Notes under the pieces: generated by a model
Database searches by the model: none
Told to the model about the DNA's origin: nothing
What the model saw: only the letters and a program-made list of their open reading frames with translations
In this document: piece after piece, positions 7,470-17,383 of the stretch
How the letters are laid out: every line of letters starts with the position of its first letter
How positions within the stretch are numbered: position 1 is the first letter of the stretch
Translations under genes and position numbers: made by a program
Assembly: GCA_963802745.1 (NCBI GenBank)
Contig: CAWDKL010000066.1
Location: forward strand, 9,707-73,706
Direction: 5' to 3'
From: JAJPKK01 sp963802745
Lineage (GTDB): Bacteria > Pseudomonadota > Alphaproteobacteria > Rhizobiales > Xanthobacteraceae
Length of the DNA stretch: 64,000 bases

Positions 7470-9944
7470 ATGAACGCTCGGGGCGATTCAAGCAAAAATA
7501 TGGCGAAGGGCATGTTCGGTGATCGGCGCCGCGGCGTCCGCCGGGCCGGTTCGTCGCTTGCGAACCGCCTAGCCCTGTTGATCGCGCCGGCCGTCGCGGC
7601 AGGATTGTGTTGCTTCGGTGACGTTTTTAGCGCTGTCGCCCAGGAGGAAGGGACCAAAGGCGAAGCCCCCAAGGACGCCGCAACCAAGGACGAGCCGGCA
7701 AAGGATCAGGCACCCAACGCCGCGCCGGCCGAACTGCCGAAGGATACCCCAATAATTCCGGAAATAAGAGTCAATGCCGGCAAGAAGCAAGCGCCAAGGC
7801 GCGCGGTCGTGGTGCGTACCGGCACCGCGACGGGCAAGCCCGCGTCGGCGGGGCAGGCGGTATCTGCCCCCCCGTCGCCGGCCGGAGCGCCGACCGGTCA
7901 ATCCGCGGCTGGAGGACCGACCGCCGCGCAGGCGGCGTTGGACCGCAAGATGCAGACGTTCGATCGGGCGCGCGAGACCCTGTTGCCGAAAATTGGCGCG
8001 TCGACCTACACCATCGGCCGCGACGCGATTCAGGAAGCTCCACAAGGCGACAATACGCCGATCGACAAGGTATTTCTTCAGATACCGGGGGTTTCCTACG
8101 ATTCCGCGGTATCCAATCCGAGTTTCCATGTCCGGAACGAATATGCCAATGTTCAATACCGGATCAACGGCGTTCTGCTCCCCGATGGCGTTTCCGGCCT
8201 CGGCCCGGTGCTGGACACCAGCTTTATCGGCAGCCTGTCGATGCTGACCGGCACGTTGCCGGCGCAATACGGGCTGCGCACGGCCGGCGTCATCGACATC
8301 ACGAGCCGAAGCTTTTCGGCCCCGGTCGGCAATGTCAGCCTCTATGGCGGCAGCCGCGGGACGTTTACGCCGAGCTTCGATTACGGCGGGAGCACGGGAA
8401 ATACCCAATACTTCGTGACCGGCCGCGGCAACTGGAACAATCTCGGCATCGAAAATCCGACCGCCTCGCTCAACGCCATCCACGACCGGACCGAACAAGG
8501 GAAATTCTTCGGCTATGCCTCAACGCTGATCGATGATTCGACGCGGCTTAGCTTCATTTCCGGCGCTTCCTACTCCGCGTTCCAGATTCCGAACAATCCA
8601 AACCAGGTGCCGCTGGGGGATTTCGGACCGCCGACGTACAACTCCTCGACCCTCAACGAAAATGAATATGATACGTTTATCTACAACATAGCGGCGCTAC
8701 AGACGAAGGGCGACACGGTCGATACGCAGCTTGCCTTCTTTACCCGCTATGCCAATGTGCACTTTGTTCCGGATATCTACGGCGACCTCGTTTTCAACGA
8801 CGTTGCCTCCAACGTGGTCCGGCAAAGCTTTCTGCAAGGCACCCAGTTCGACGCCGCCTACCGGATGAACGATACGCACACGCTGCGCACGGGATTTGCA
8901 GTCAGCGCCGAGCGGACCAATATCGGCGATGTGCAGACCGTTCTGCAGACGGACCCCACCGGTGCGGTCATCGAACCGCCGATCGTCAGCACGATTTCCG
9001 AAGCCAATTCGCTGCTCGGCTGGAATATCGGCGGCTACGTGCAGGACGAGTGGAAGCTCACCGACACGCTGACCGTGAATTTCGGGCTTCGCTTCGATCA
9101 ATTGATCCAGTACGTCGATGCGAATCAGGTGAGCCCGCGCGCGGCGCTGGTATATAAACCCGCGGACGGCACCACGTTCCACGCCGGCTATGCCCGCTAC
9201 TTCACGCCGCCGATGCAAGCGCAGGCATATACAGCCAACATCGCCCTGTACACCAACACCACGAATCAGCCGGAAGTTCCGCTCGCCGATCCGGTGCTGC
9301 CGGAACGCGCGCATTATTTCGATGTCGGCATCGATCACCGGTTGCTTCCGGGGCTCGATGTCGGTATCGACAGCTATTACAAGGTCGCGACCGATATGAT
9401 CGACGACGGCCAATTCGGCCAGGCGGTGGTACTTACCCAGTTCAACTGGGCGCGCGGATATAACGAAGGGGTGGAGTTCAAAGCCAAGTACCAGAACGGC
9501 AACTTCAAGTCCTATGCGAATTTTTCCTATGGCATCGCGAAGGCCATCGGCCCGGTATCGAATCAATATCTGCTGGACGCGGACGAATATGCCTATCTGC
9601 TTAACCACTATCATTACACCGACGATATGCAGCGCATGACCGGATCGGCCGGCGCGTCGTACCGCTGGGACAATACGCTGTTCAGCGCGAACATGATCTA
9701 CGGCAGCGGGCAGCGGTCCGGCTTCGCCAACATCGACCACACCCCGCCCTACGCCGTAGTCAATCTCGGCGTTTCGCGCGAATTCCAATTGACGCCGAGC
9801 GATAAGCCGATCACGGCACGTTTCGATATCGTCAATGCGCTCGATCAAGTCTACGAATTGCGCAACGGCACCGGCATCGGAGTGTTTGCGCCGCAGTACG
9901 GGGCTCGGCGTGGATTTTACTTCGGCTTGTCGCAGAAGTTTTAA
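7470..9944 (+). CDS. TonB-dependent outer-membrane receptor
   Basis: 824 residues. A signal segment (LANRLALLIAPAVAAGLCC near residues 32-50) is followed by about 100 residues of Lys/Pro/Ala-rich low-complexity sequence (KGEAPKDAATKDEPAKD), then PEIRVNAGKKQ, a further Pro/Ala stretch and the plug domain. The plug starts near IGASTYTIGRDAIQEAPQGDN, with DKVFLQIPGVSYD and QYRINGVLLPDGVSG. The rest is a long series of beta-barrel strands, ending in Phe (YFGLSQKF), the outer-membrane insertion signal. Such receptors import siderophores, metals, vitamins or sugars using TonB energy; the ligand is not evident. The long disordered N-terminal part is unusual. No TonB or ABC partner lies beside it. 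Confidence 0.9.
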   Translation: MNARGDSSKNMAKGMFGDRRRGVRRAGSSLANRLALLIAPAVAAGLCCFGDVFSAVAQEEGTKGEAPKDAATKDEPAKDQAPNAAPAELPKDTPIIPEIRVNAGKKQAPRRAVVVRTGTATGKPASAGQAVSAPPSPAGAPTGQSAAGGPTAAQAALDRKMQTFDRARETLLPKIGASTYTIGRDAIQEAPQGDNTPIDKVFLQIPGVSYDSAVSNPSFHVRNEYANVQYRINGVLLPDGVSGLGPVLDTSFIGSLSMLTGTLPAQYGLRTAGVIDITSRSFSAPVGNVSLYGGSRGTFTPSFDYGGSTGNTQYFVTGRGNWNNLGIENPTASLNAIHDRTEQGKFFGYASTLIDDSTRLSFISGASYSAFQIPNNPNQVPLGDFGPPTYNSSTLNENEYDTFIYNIAALQTKGDTVDTQLAFFTRYANVHFVPDIYGDLVFNDVASNVVRQSFLQGTQFDAAYRMNDTHTLRTGFAVSAERTNIGDVQTVLQTDPTGAVIEPPIVSTISEANSLLGWNIGGYVQDEWKLTDTLTVNFGLRFDQLIQYVDANQVSPRAALVYKPADGTTFHAGYARYFTPPMQAQAYTANIALYTNTTNQPEVPLADPVLPERAHYFDVGIDHRLLPGLDVGIDSYYKVATDMIDDGQFGQAVVLTQFNWARGYNEGVEFKAKYQNGNFKSYANFSYGIAKAIGPVSNQYLLDADEYAYLLNHYHYTDDMQRMTGSAGASYRWDNTLFSANMIYGSGQRSGFANIDHTPPYAVVNLGVSREFQLTPSDKPITARFDIVNALDQVYELRNGTGIGVFAPQYGARRGFYFGLSQKF

Positions 9945-10042
9945 CCTGCCGCAAGCCGCGCAGAAGGCCGCATGTCCGCGTCTGCGCCATCCGGAACGGC
10001 CGCGCTATAACGCCACGGCCGGTATTGAGCCACGAAAGCGGA

Positions 10043-10591
10043 TCAGTCAGTCATCATCCGGCGGTCGATCAAACCAACCTTGCGGACATATTCGGAAAAG
10101 CTATTGTAATTATCCGCGAGCGTCTGGGTGAGTTCCACAAGACCAGCAAGAGAATATTCCGCCTTGTCGTTTTGATCCTCAATGAAATTCTCGGGACGCG
10201 TATCCGCCGCCTTATACATCGGTTTGATCGCCGGCGGTTGCCGCAGAACCCAATTCGGCTGGATCGCGTTTTGCGACGAACTGGCGATCCATGCCGAATG
10301 CTTGATATCATGGCAGAGCCTGTTCATGCTACACGGAACCTGCAAATAACGGCGAACCGCATCAAATTGGTCGAAAGGAATGGGGCGATGATGGAGCAGT
10401 TCAAGTAGCGCACGATGCTTGTCGGAAAACGAAAGATCCCGCGTTAATAATATGATGGAGCCGGAATCAGCGCCGCTCACCGTCGCCATGATCTCTTGCA
10501 TCAACAGCTCATGACGTGCAAACCATTGAACGATAGTACCAAACAAGGTCAAATGTCGTTCTGTCAAGCATCCGGTCGTTACGGCATCCAT
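10043..10591 (-). CDS. Uncharacterised protein
   Basis: 182 residues, no signal peptide or membrane helix. Codon use is less GC-biased than in its neighbours. No catalytic motif was recognised. The mixed alpha-helical composition (FDQFDAVRRYLQVPCSMNRLCHD, SLAGLVELTQTLADNYNSF) suggests a small helical protein. It stands alone between convergent and same-strand neighbours, with about 130 bases of spacer upstream. It could be an accessory gene acquired by transfer. Confidence 0.6.
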   Translation of the reverse strand: MDAVTTGCLTERHLTLFGTIVQWFARHELLMQEIMATVSGADSGSIILLTRDLSFSDKHRALLELLHHRPIPFDQFDAVRRYLQVPCSMNRLCHDIKHSAWIASSSQNAIQPNWVLRQPPAIKPMYKAADTRPENFIEDQNDKAEYSLAGLVELTQTLADNYNSFSEYVRKVGLIDRRMMTD

Positions 10592-10721
10592 TTTGTCCCC
10601 TGCTCCTCGGGCACGTCGGTATCAAGCACTCGTCGATGAACAACACGGCGTCACGAGCTTCAAACGTTTCACTGTTTCCCGGATCTCATGGCCGTTTCGA
10701 GACACCGGCTGCGCCAGCCCA

Positions 10722-11420
10722 CTATAGGCCTAGCGCGCGGCGCAATTCGGCTTTGGCCTCGGCGAACTCTTTCAAGAAAGCCTGATCTTGCATAAGGACG
10801 GTCGCGAGCGCAGTGGCGGCAAGGCGGCCGGCCTCGACATCACTGGGGAAATGAACGCCAAGGATAACGCGATCGTCGCCGAACTCCCGCCCGCGCGCAA
10901 ACAGCGCGGCGCTCTTTTCCGGGACCATGTTGGCAAGGACGATCGCCGTTAGATAGCCGACAGTCGAGGCCCCGCTGGGATAGGAACTGCCTCCGGGGCG
11001 CTCGCCGACGGGATGAACGTCCGTACTGACGTCGAAAGGACGCGGCCGGTTCCATGCTTCCTTTCCGGCCGAGAACGCGACCGCCGCATCGCCGCGGACC
11101 TTGCCGAGCAGCGCGGCCACTGCGGGCACGTGTTGCGCGTCGAAGTTGGAGCCGAGCACGTCCGCAAAACCGAAGATGCCGGCCGTGGCGTCATAGAGTG
11201 CGCGTTCCGATTGCGACGACATGCGAGTCTTCTGCACGGCAAGAACGGCCGCGAGGTCGCGCTTTTGCTGTTCGGATTCAGGTGCCGGTGCCGGCGGCAG
11301 GAGCTTGGTGAGATCGAGCCGATCGGGTGTGACGAAGGTCGCCTCCGCCGCCGCTGCGGGGCCGGCAAACGCAAGCACAAGACCCAGAATAACAACCGAA
11401 GACCAACTCGTCTTTCGCAT
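10722..11420 (-). CDS. Periplasmic PAP2/class A acid phosphatase-like protein with PSGA in place of PSGH
   Basis: 232 residues from the second ATG (MRKTSWSSVV), which has GGAGG 9 bases upstream; a signal peptide ends at AAAAE. The PAP2 signature is nearly complete: KEAWNRPRP (motif 1), SSYPSGAST (motif 2) and GDDRVILGVHFPSDVEAGR (motif 3, with the nucleophilic His). In motif 2 the family's conserved His after PSG is Ala, read clearly from the codon GCC. That His is the usual proton donor, so activity may be altered or lost. Expected role is release of phosphate from phosphomonoesters in the periplasm. Confidence 0.8.
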   Translation of the reverse strand: MRKTSWSSVVILGLVLAFAGPAAAAEATFVTPDRLDLTKLLPPAPAPESEQQKRDLAAVLAVQKTRMSSQSERALYDATAGIFGFADVLGSNFDAQHVPAVAALLGKVRGDAAVAFSAGKEAWNRPRPFDVSTDVHPVGERPGGSSYPSGASTVGYLTAIVLANMVPEKSAALFARGREFGDDRVILGVHFPSDVEAGRLAATALATVLMQDQAFLKEFAEAKAELRRALGL

Positions 11421-11499
11421 GTGGGGCATCCTCCGCTTGTAATGGCACGCGCCTACACTGACGACAGCGATGATGACAACGCGCACTCCACCCCGCACC

Positions 11500-12000
11500 T
11501 TATGGGCCGAACTCCTGATCCGGATAGTTCGCGGCGTCCGGCACCTTGATTACCAGAAACGGATGTTCCATGCCGACATGGCAGGCATTGCAAGCTGCCG
11601 TCATCTCCCCATAGGCCGCGGTAAATCGTGCCGGATCGCCTGCCTTGATCGCCGCATCGACCGCCTTGATCGAGTCGGCGAAAATCGAGGCGACTGCCGT
11701 GTCCACGCCGATGTTACGGTAGGTCGGGATGGTCCGCCCGATACGGGCCAACGCGGCGCGCAGTTCGTCCAATTGGAACCCCGCCAGCCGCCAGTTCTTC
11801 GCTTGTCCGGCAGCGTAGAGCTTGATGTGGCGCGGCTGCACCAGCATCGTCATCAGGTCGTCCATGGCTGGCTTGAATTCCAGGATGGTGAGGCCCGGCC
11901 TCGCGGCGGGCGCCGGCGCGGCGTTTTGCGCCGCCGCCATGATCGATGCGGAGAATGCGAGCACCGCGGCGAGCGCGAACGCGGCGTAACGTTTCTGCAT
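11500..12000 (-). CDS. Small periplasmic c-type cytochrome-like protein
   Basis: 166 residues with a signal peptide (MQKRYAAFALAAVLAFSASIM, cleavage near AAAQN). A single CNACH haem-binding motif lies close to the C-terminus in MTAACNACHVGMEHPF, after a mostly helical region; this arrangement resembles cytochrome c'-like four-helix proteins. The conserved-looking IKLYAAGQAKNWRLAGFQ block is shared with periplasmic proteins found beside di-haem oxidoreductases. It is probably the electron carrier for the nearby membrane proteins and the di-haem protein, all on the same strand. Confidence 0.75.
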   Translation of the reverse strand: MQKRYAAFALAAVLAFSASIMAAAQNAAPAPAARPGLTILEFKPAMDDLMTMLVQPRHIKLYAAGQAKNWRLAGFQLDELRAALARIGRTIPTYRNIGVDTAVASIFADSIKAVDAAIKAGDPARFTAAYGEMTAACNACHVGMEHPFLVIKVPDAANYPDQEFGP

Positions 12001-12078
12001 GGCTTTCCTCTCGAAGTCTGCTGACCGAGATCGATCTTACCCCGCGGCCTGCAAACGGTAAGATCGAGGCATCGGCAA

Positions 12079-12420
12079 TCAAGTCTTTGTCGCATACGGG
12101 AACAGCACGTACCCGATGTAGATAACCACAAGCAGTGGCACGATCCATGTGAGGCTGCGCCATGGCAGGCGGGCCATCAGGTTGTCCGGGATGAGGGCGG
12201 CGAGAGCCGTCACGACGAGTGCCCCTAAGGCGGACGTAAAGACGAATCCGTACCAGTACATCGCTGGCGAGCCTCCGCCGAGGGGCGGAGCCTTACCCCA
12301 TTGCCAAATCCCTTGGATCGGATGATAGGTCGCAAGGGTCCAGTTCAAGTCCATGGTGGGAGCGTAGATGATTGCAAAAGCAACGGCGAACACCGCCGCC
12401 AAGCGTTCCGTCCTCGTCAT
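12079..12420 (-). CDS. Small membrane protein, three or four helices
   Basis: 113 residues from the ATG at MTRTERLAAV, which overlaps the stop codon of the upstream membrane gene (ATGA). The hydrophobic segments are about residues 7-25, 55-75 and 88-106. No enzymatic motif was recognised. The tight coupling to the larger membrane protein, and the position between it and a c-type cytochrome, suggest a membrane subunit of a small redox complex. Confidence 0.65.
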   Translation of the reverse strand: MTRTERLAAVFAVAFAIIYAPTMDLNWTLATYHPIQGIWQWGKAPPLGGGSPAMYWYGFVFTSALGALVVTALAALIPDNLMARLPWRSLTWIVPLLVVIYIGYVLFPYATKT

Positions 12421-12887
12421 GACCCAAATCCTCTGATGTTGTTGATGATGTGGCCGGTCAGGAAACCCCACCATACCGCGACCGCAAGGAAGCTGGTTAT
12501 CACCGCCCGCGGGACGCGGTTGGTTTCCGACGGCGAACGCCAAAACAGCCAATAGATCGGCAGCAGAGCAAGCGACAGCGCCAGCAGATGTTCCTTCATT
12601 TCGAACATGCCCTCTGGCTTGAAGTCCCGATATTCCTGTAGGACCGTCCGGACGTTGACCCGATAGGTCGGATAGATGATGGTGCCGAGCGCGAAGGTCA
12701 CAAGAAACAGAATGATGATGGCGTTGGTGTAGCTCATTCCGTTGACGCCGCGGACCGCCTGAACGAAGCCGCTCGATTTCTTGGTAACGGGCCAGACGAC
12801 ACCGATCGCTTGATGGGTTATCGCCCCGAGCAGAAACACCGCCAATATCCCGTGGATGATGAGTAGGATTGACCACCCGACCTGCAT
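12417..12887 (-). CDS. Four-helix membrane protein of cytochrome/oxidoreductase group
   Basis: 156 residues with about four transmembrane helices (WSILLIIHGILAVFLLGAI, AIIILFLVTFALGTIIY, LLALSLALLPIYWLFW, AVITSFLAVAVWWGFL). Histidines in several helices (IIHG, THQAIG, KEHLLAL, GHIINN) could ligate haem b, an inference. It overlaps the following membrane gene and lies about 100 bases downstream of the di-haem oxidoreductase on the same strand. The four genes look like one redox unit. I do not recognise a named family. Confidence 0.65.
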   Translation of the reverse strand: MQVGWSILLIIHGILAVFLLGAITHQAIGVVWPVTKKSSGFVQAVRGVNGMSYTNAIIILFLVTFALGTIIYPTYRVNVRTVLQEYRDFKPEGMFEMKEHLLALSLALLPIYWLFWRSPSETNRVPRAVITSFLAVAVWWGFLTGHIINNIRGFGS

Positions 12888-12994
12888 TGCTTCACTCCCT
12901 TTTTGTTATCTGTCCGAACAAGCGCAACCGGACCGGGCAAAACGAATCCATCTTCATGATTCAACCCGGGCCATTCATCGAGATCGGTTTTCGC

Positions 12995-14450
12995 TCATAG
13001 CGAGCGCAAGTAGTTGAGCAGCGCCTGCTTGTCTTGTGCCCCGAGCGAAATGAAGTTGTTGATCACCGCATTGGCCTCGGATCCCGGGCTGGCATGTTGT
13101 AGGATAGCTTGGAGCAGGTCGCTGGTGCGGCCGTCATGCAGGAAGAAGATGCGCTGGCCGATTCCCCACAACGGAGCGGTACGAAACTCCTGTCCATTGG
13201 CATTGCCCTGCGTAATTCCATCCGCCAGTCCGTATCCCATGTCGTGGACTGCGAAATCGCTGAACGGCTTTAGGGTCACCGGGCCGCCGCCGTTGAGGAA
13301 GGCGAGCCCGTTTATCGCCGTCGTCTGTTGCGTCACGTGGCAGGCCTGGCAACCGATGTTATTGAAGACCACGCTCCCGCGACTGGACGAGGCCATCGCC
13401 GCTGAAGTCGGTGGATATACCGCCGCCGGGGCCGGCGTCGGCGGAGCGCTGAGACGCATAAAGGCGGAAAAATTGATAATTCCGGTCGAGAAATCGGACG
13501 CGGTGCTTCCGGTCGGAGGCGAAACTGGGTCCGTCGTGCCGAAAATGGTCATGTCTTCCGGCAGTGGGTTAAACTGGCAGCTTGGCGTCGTTTCATCGTC
13601 ACGCTTGTTGGGAAAGAGCTCGTTGGTGATGCCCATCTCGACGAGGTAAGCTTCGCCTGAGAACATCAGCAAAGACTTGTTTTGCGCCTTCCACCCAAAT
13701 CGGGTGATCGTGCCATCGTTGGGGCTGGTGTTGAAATGCCCCGAGATACCTAACTGCGATTTTAGCGCCGCATTTGAATTGAAAGCTGTGGTAAGGTCAC
13801 GATCGGAAATGCCCTCGACCAATCCAAGGCCAAAAATCGGCGTTGGGATGCGGAAAGTGACATTGTTTGCGGCCAGCGCAGCGGCGAAATTCTCCTGCTG
13901 GATATTGCAACCCTTCGCATCCGGGCGGCCGCTTATCACATACAGCCCGTGCACTTGGCCATCAGGTGTGCCGTTCGGGTTGCGCACGAAACGAGCCTCC
14001 CGGACAGGACCATTCAACAGTGATAAACGGAGGCACGACATTTCGGGCACCATGCAGGGTCGCAACCGCCACCTGGGGATTAACCTTTGGGCTTGAGCCG
14101 CCGGCGGCGGGCTGCGCATGGCAGCCGGCACATGAATTGAGATTGTATCGCGGGCCCAGGCCTGGGCCGCCGTTGGTCAAGCCGGGCGGCGCATCGTTGA
14201 TGCTGCCCGTTACGGAAAAAACCGACGTAAAGAAAACTTGGGCGGCTTGGAAAAAGCCCGCTTGACCGGGTTGGGATCCCCCGCCGGGGATCAGATTAGG
14301 GAGCGGGCCGCCGGCCCCGGGAGGACCTCCGCGAACGCCCGGGTCCTGCACAACTTGCGCCGATGCCGATCCCGACAAGGACGCCGCCGCGACCATTGCG
14401 CTCATGACACCGGCCAAAAGCCGAGCGTGGATAAGACATAGGCTTGGCAC
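12995..14450 (-). CDS. Di-haem c-type oxidoreductase (thiol oxidoreductase/DUF1111-like), frameshifted
   Basis: Reconstructed from two frames. The N-terminal part carries a signal peptide (MSAMVAAASLSGSASA) and the first haem motif SCAGCH; the second carries CQACH and the family-typical RTAPLWGIGQRIFFLHDGR ending. The switch is at about 14,020-14,030. There TVEWSC must become a TVNGPVREARF-like read-through, as expected if one T was inserted. Together they give about 484 residues, normal for periplasmic di-haem oxidoreductases resembling MauG/peroxidase relatives. The start is taken as GTG at 14450, but further extension to 14501 is possible. Likely works with the downstream cytochrome and membrane proteins. 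Confidence 0.75.
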
Positions 14451-14723
14451 AAGTGCCCTCTGGATGCGTGTGCGATACGGGCGCAGCCGCGACGGCACCA
14501 ATTCGGCGACGCCATATTCGCTCAGAAATCTCGCTCACCCTCTCTCCCCTCTCTTTGATGGTGTTGATCGCCGCACGTTGCTAACGGCAACCGCGCCAGC
14601 GTTCGGTCAAAGACCTCCCCCGGAGGCACTCACGCCAATCCAAGCGATCCGATCGGCGCTGCCATACTCCAGTTGGCGGGGACATGTTGCTTGCTTCCGC
14701 GATAGCAAGCTAATGCTATTTTT

Positions 14724-14737
14724 CTATAGCGCTATAG
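14724..14737 (+). promoter_or_regulatory. Perfect palindrome upstream of LysR gene
   Basis: CTATAGCGCTATAG is a perfect 14-base palindrome inside an AT-rich patch, about 20 bases before the LysR-type regulator start and facing the divergent di-haem gene. It is a candidate regulator site or promoter element; identity is unproven. Confidence 0.4.
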
Positions 14738-14757
14738 CTTCAAAGAATAGGGGCGAC

Positions 14758-15714
14758 ATGATGCAGACGGAACTCGTCAGCCACCGGCTCAAGTTGCAGC
14801 ACTTGAAGGTCGTGATGGCGGTGGCGGAATGGGGCAGCATGGCGCGAGCCGCCAAGCATCTCGCGATCACGCAGCCGGTCGTGTCGAAAGTGATAGCCGA
14901 TCTCGAAGACATGCTCGGCGTGCGCCTGTTCGATCGCAGCCCCCAGGGCGTCGAGCCGACGCCTTACGGCCGCGCCTTGCTCAGGCGCAGCATCGCGATT
15001 TTCGATGATCTCAGAACAAGCGTGGACGAGATCAAGTTCATGGCCGACCCCACGGCGGGGGAGCTGCGGATCGGCAGCACGGAACCGCTGCTCGCGGGCT
15101 TGGGCGCCGCCGTGATGGAGCGGCTGTGGCAGCAATACCCACGCATCGATTTTCGGGTGGTGCAAGCGGACAGTGCGATGCTCTTGAGCCGCGACCTGCC
15201 CGAGCGGCGGATCGAGCTCGCGATCGTTCCGCTGGTCCGGCCCTCCGTTAGCGAAGACCTGGAGGCAACGATTCTGTTTCGAGACCATTTGCGGCTGGTG
15301 GTCGGCTTGAAAAGCCGATGGGCCCACCGGCGCCGGATGACCTTGGCGGAACTGATCGACGAGCCTTGGTGTCTGGCACCATCGTCCATCGGAACATTGG
15401 TGTCCGACGCACTCCGGGCCAACGGCTTGAAGATGCCGCGCGTCGCCGTGACGACCACGACCGCGCACCTCCTCTTTCGATTGCTCGAAAGCGGCCGCTT
15501 CGTCGGACATTTCGGCGACGGCCTGCTGGAATTCTATGCGAACCGCTTCGCGCTCAAGAAATTGCCCATTGACCTTCCGATAGAGCCATTTGCGGTCGCA
15601 ATCGTGACGCTGAAAAATCGAACCATCAGCCCGGTGGCGCAGCTTTTCATAGATTGCGCCCGAGACGTCGCCCGACCCTTGGCAAATCGACGAACAAGTC
15701 CCGCTGGGGTTTGA
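14758..15714 (+). CDS. LysR-type transcriptional regulator
   Basis: 318 residues from the first of two adjacent ATGs, with GGGG upstream. The N-terminal winged HTH is classic: LKVVMAVAEWGSMARAAKHL, then ITQPVVSKVIADLEDMLGVRLFDRS. The effector-binding periplasmic-like domain begins near residue 95 (AGELRIGSTEPLLAGL). It is divergent from the di-haem oxidoreductase group and convergent with a Bug-type substrate-binding protein, so either may be its target. LysR regulators adjacent to Bug proteins commonly control uptake or catabolism of organic acids. Frame is intact. Confidence 0.92.
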   Translation: MMQTELVSHRLKLQHLKVVMAVAEWGSMARAAKHLAITQPVVSKVIADLEDMLGVRLFDRSPQGVEPTPYGRALLRRSIAIFDDLRTSVDEIKFMADPTAGELRIGSTEPLLAGLGAAVMERLWQQYPRIDFRVVQADSAMLLSRDLPERRIELAIVPLVRPSVSEDLEATILFRDHLRLVVGLKSRWAHRRRMTLAELIDEPWCLAPSSIGTLVSDALRANGLKMPRVAVTTTTAHLLFRLLESGRFVGHFGDGLLEFYANRFALKKLPIDLPIEPFAVAIVTLKNRTISPVAQLFIDCARDVARPLANRRTSPAGV

Positions 15715-15784
15715 ACCGGCTGCATTAGAACGCGGCGGTGAATGCGCGTGATGTCTACTCCAATGACGTCACGGAATTCCCGGA

Positions 15785-16762
15785 TCATTCCTGTTTGGCA
15801 CCCGAGAACTTGACCACTTTTGCCCATTTCTCGGTTTCAGTTGCCACAAATGTGCCGAACTCGGCCGGGGTGAAGAGCAATGGCGTGGTGCCCAGCTCGC
15901 CGAGCCGCGTCTTGATCCGGGGATCGGTGAGACCTGCATTGATCTCCTTGTTGAGCCTGTCGATGATCTCGACCGGCGTGTTCTTCGGCACGCCGGCGCC
16001 CCACCAACTACCCGCCTCGAAGCCCGGCACGAAATCGCCCATGATGGGGACGTCCGGCAGCGCTTCCGAGCGCGTCGCTGTGGTCACGGCCAGCGCGCGC
16101 AGTTTGCCCGCCCTGATGTATTCGATGGACTGGGGTATGGTGTCGAACATCACCTGGACCTGACCGCCAAGCAGGTCGATCAGCGCAGGCGCGCCGCCAC
16201 GATACGGCACATGCACCATATTGATACCGGCCATCATCTTGAACAGCTCGCCGACCACATGGAGCGAACTGCCGTTGCCGCCCGACCCGTAACTGAGCTT
16301 GCCCGGATTGGCCTTCGCATAGGCGATAAACTCCGCAACCGTCTTGGCCGGGACTGCCGGATTCACCTCCATGACATTGGCCACGCGAACCATGCCGGCG
16401 ACGAGTTCGATATCGCGGATGAAATCAAAATTGAGCTTTTTGTACAGCGTTGCATTGATCGCATTGGCCGCAAGGACGATGAGGATCGTGTATCCGTCCG
16501 GGGGTGCACGCACGACCGCCTCGGTGGCGATATTACCGGCGGCGCCCGGTCGGTTCTCGACGATGAATGGCTGGCCGAGCCGCTCCGACAACCATTGACC
16601 CAGCAGGCGCGCAACGATATCCACCGACCCGCCGGGGGCAAGCCCGACCACGATGCGCACAGGCCGCGCCGGATAGGTCTGCGACCATGCGATGCGCGGG
16701 ACGGCCGGGGAAGCGACAGCACCCGCGGCGAGATGTAGAAATTGGCGGCGTAGAAATCTCAT
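15785..16762 (-). CDS. Tripartite tricarboxylate transporter-type substrate-binding protein (Bug/TctC)
   Basis: 325 residues from MRFLRRQFLHLAAG. The twin-arginine-containing leader ends near AWSQ. Family blocks are clear: YPARPVRIVVGLAPGGSVD, NRPGAAGNIATEAV, AAPDGYTIL-like PPDGYTILIV, GSGGNGSSLHVVGELF, VPYRGGAPALIDLLGGQV and LRALAVTTATRSEALPDVP. Bug proteins bind carboxylates in the periplasm and often lack adjacent TctA/TctB, as here. The ligand is unknown. Confidence 0.92.
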   Translation of the reverse strand: MRFLRRQFLHLAAGAVASPAVPRIAWSQTYPARPVRIVVGLAPGGSVDIVARLLGQWLSERLGQPFIVENRPGAAGNIATEAVVRAPPDGYTILIVLAANAINATLYKKLNFDFIRDIELVAGMVRVANVMEVNPAVPAKTVAEFIAYAKANPGKLSYGSGGNGSSLHVVGELFKMMAGINMVHVPYRGGAPALIDLLGGQVQVMFDTIPQSIEYIRAGKLRALAVTTATRSEALPDVPIMGDFVPGFEAGSWWGAGVPKNTPVEIIDRLNKEINAGLTDPRIKTRLGELGTTPLLFTPAEFGTFVATETEKWAKVVKFSGAKQE

Positions 16763-17377
16763 GGTAAGGCTCATCGCGTCCCGATTTGCCACGCCGAAAG
16801 CCCAGTCCTCGCACCGCAGGCCGGCTAGCCTTTTAAAGGTTAGCTCCGAGGATCACAAGTCTCGAAACCGGGCGGCACAGACATTCACTTTAGAAGCATT
16901 ACAATTATATATTCTGCCCCCTTTCCCAGACTTCGCTGGGAAAGGGCGTTTCGCATTCGGCAAACAGCGCATGTCGTGCCCTCTAACTTTCCGGTGTAAC
17001 CTGAACGCATGGGCGAAGGGGCTATACGGGCAGTCCCACCACATGCGCCCAATGCGCAGCCCGCCTCCGGTTTGCCTAGTGGATAGAAAGCGTTCAGCGC
17101 CTTTCGATCCCACGCCGTCGTAGCTCTCCTCCGGCAGCGCGGCATCGTCCTCGGAAAATGCGTCGAACGCGACGATGTACCGCCGCGAAGGCGCTTGCGC
17201 GCCCCGGCACCTCCTTCGCCGAAGGCTGGAGGCGATCGGGGATGCGCTGCCGATTTCGAAGAGCCTCCCGGATTCTTGGCCCGAACCTTGAATGCGATGC
17301 AAGGCCGGAGTGGAGCATTCTTCAATCGCCTGCTCTGGTGTAAAGTCGGTCCGGATGATTTCGGCCGACCGGAGAGG
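16763..17377. other. Gene-poor region with a strong hairpin
   Basis: About 615 bases without a convincing gene. A near-perfect stem (CCCTTTCCCAG / CTGGGAAAGGG) lies at about 16,919-16,948. Overlapping frames on both strands are Arg-rich and lack homology features. The 17,150-17,300 stretch looks like the degenerate coding-like filler common between rhizobial genes. Confidence 0.5.
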
Positions 17378-17383
17378 ATGATC

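Noticed and set aside
8697..9848. 383-codon open frame on the minus strand inside the TonB receptor gene
   Set aside because: Arg/Val-rich translation without domains; the plus-strand gene is unmistakable. A GC-skew shadow.
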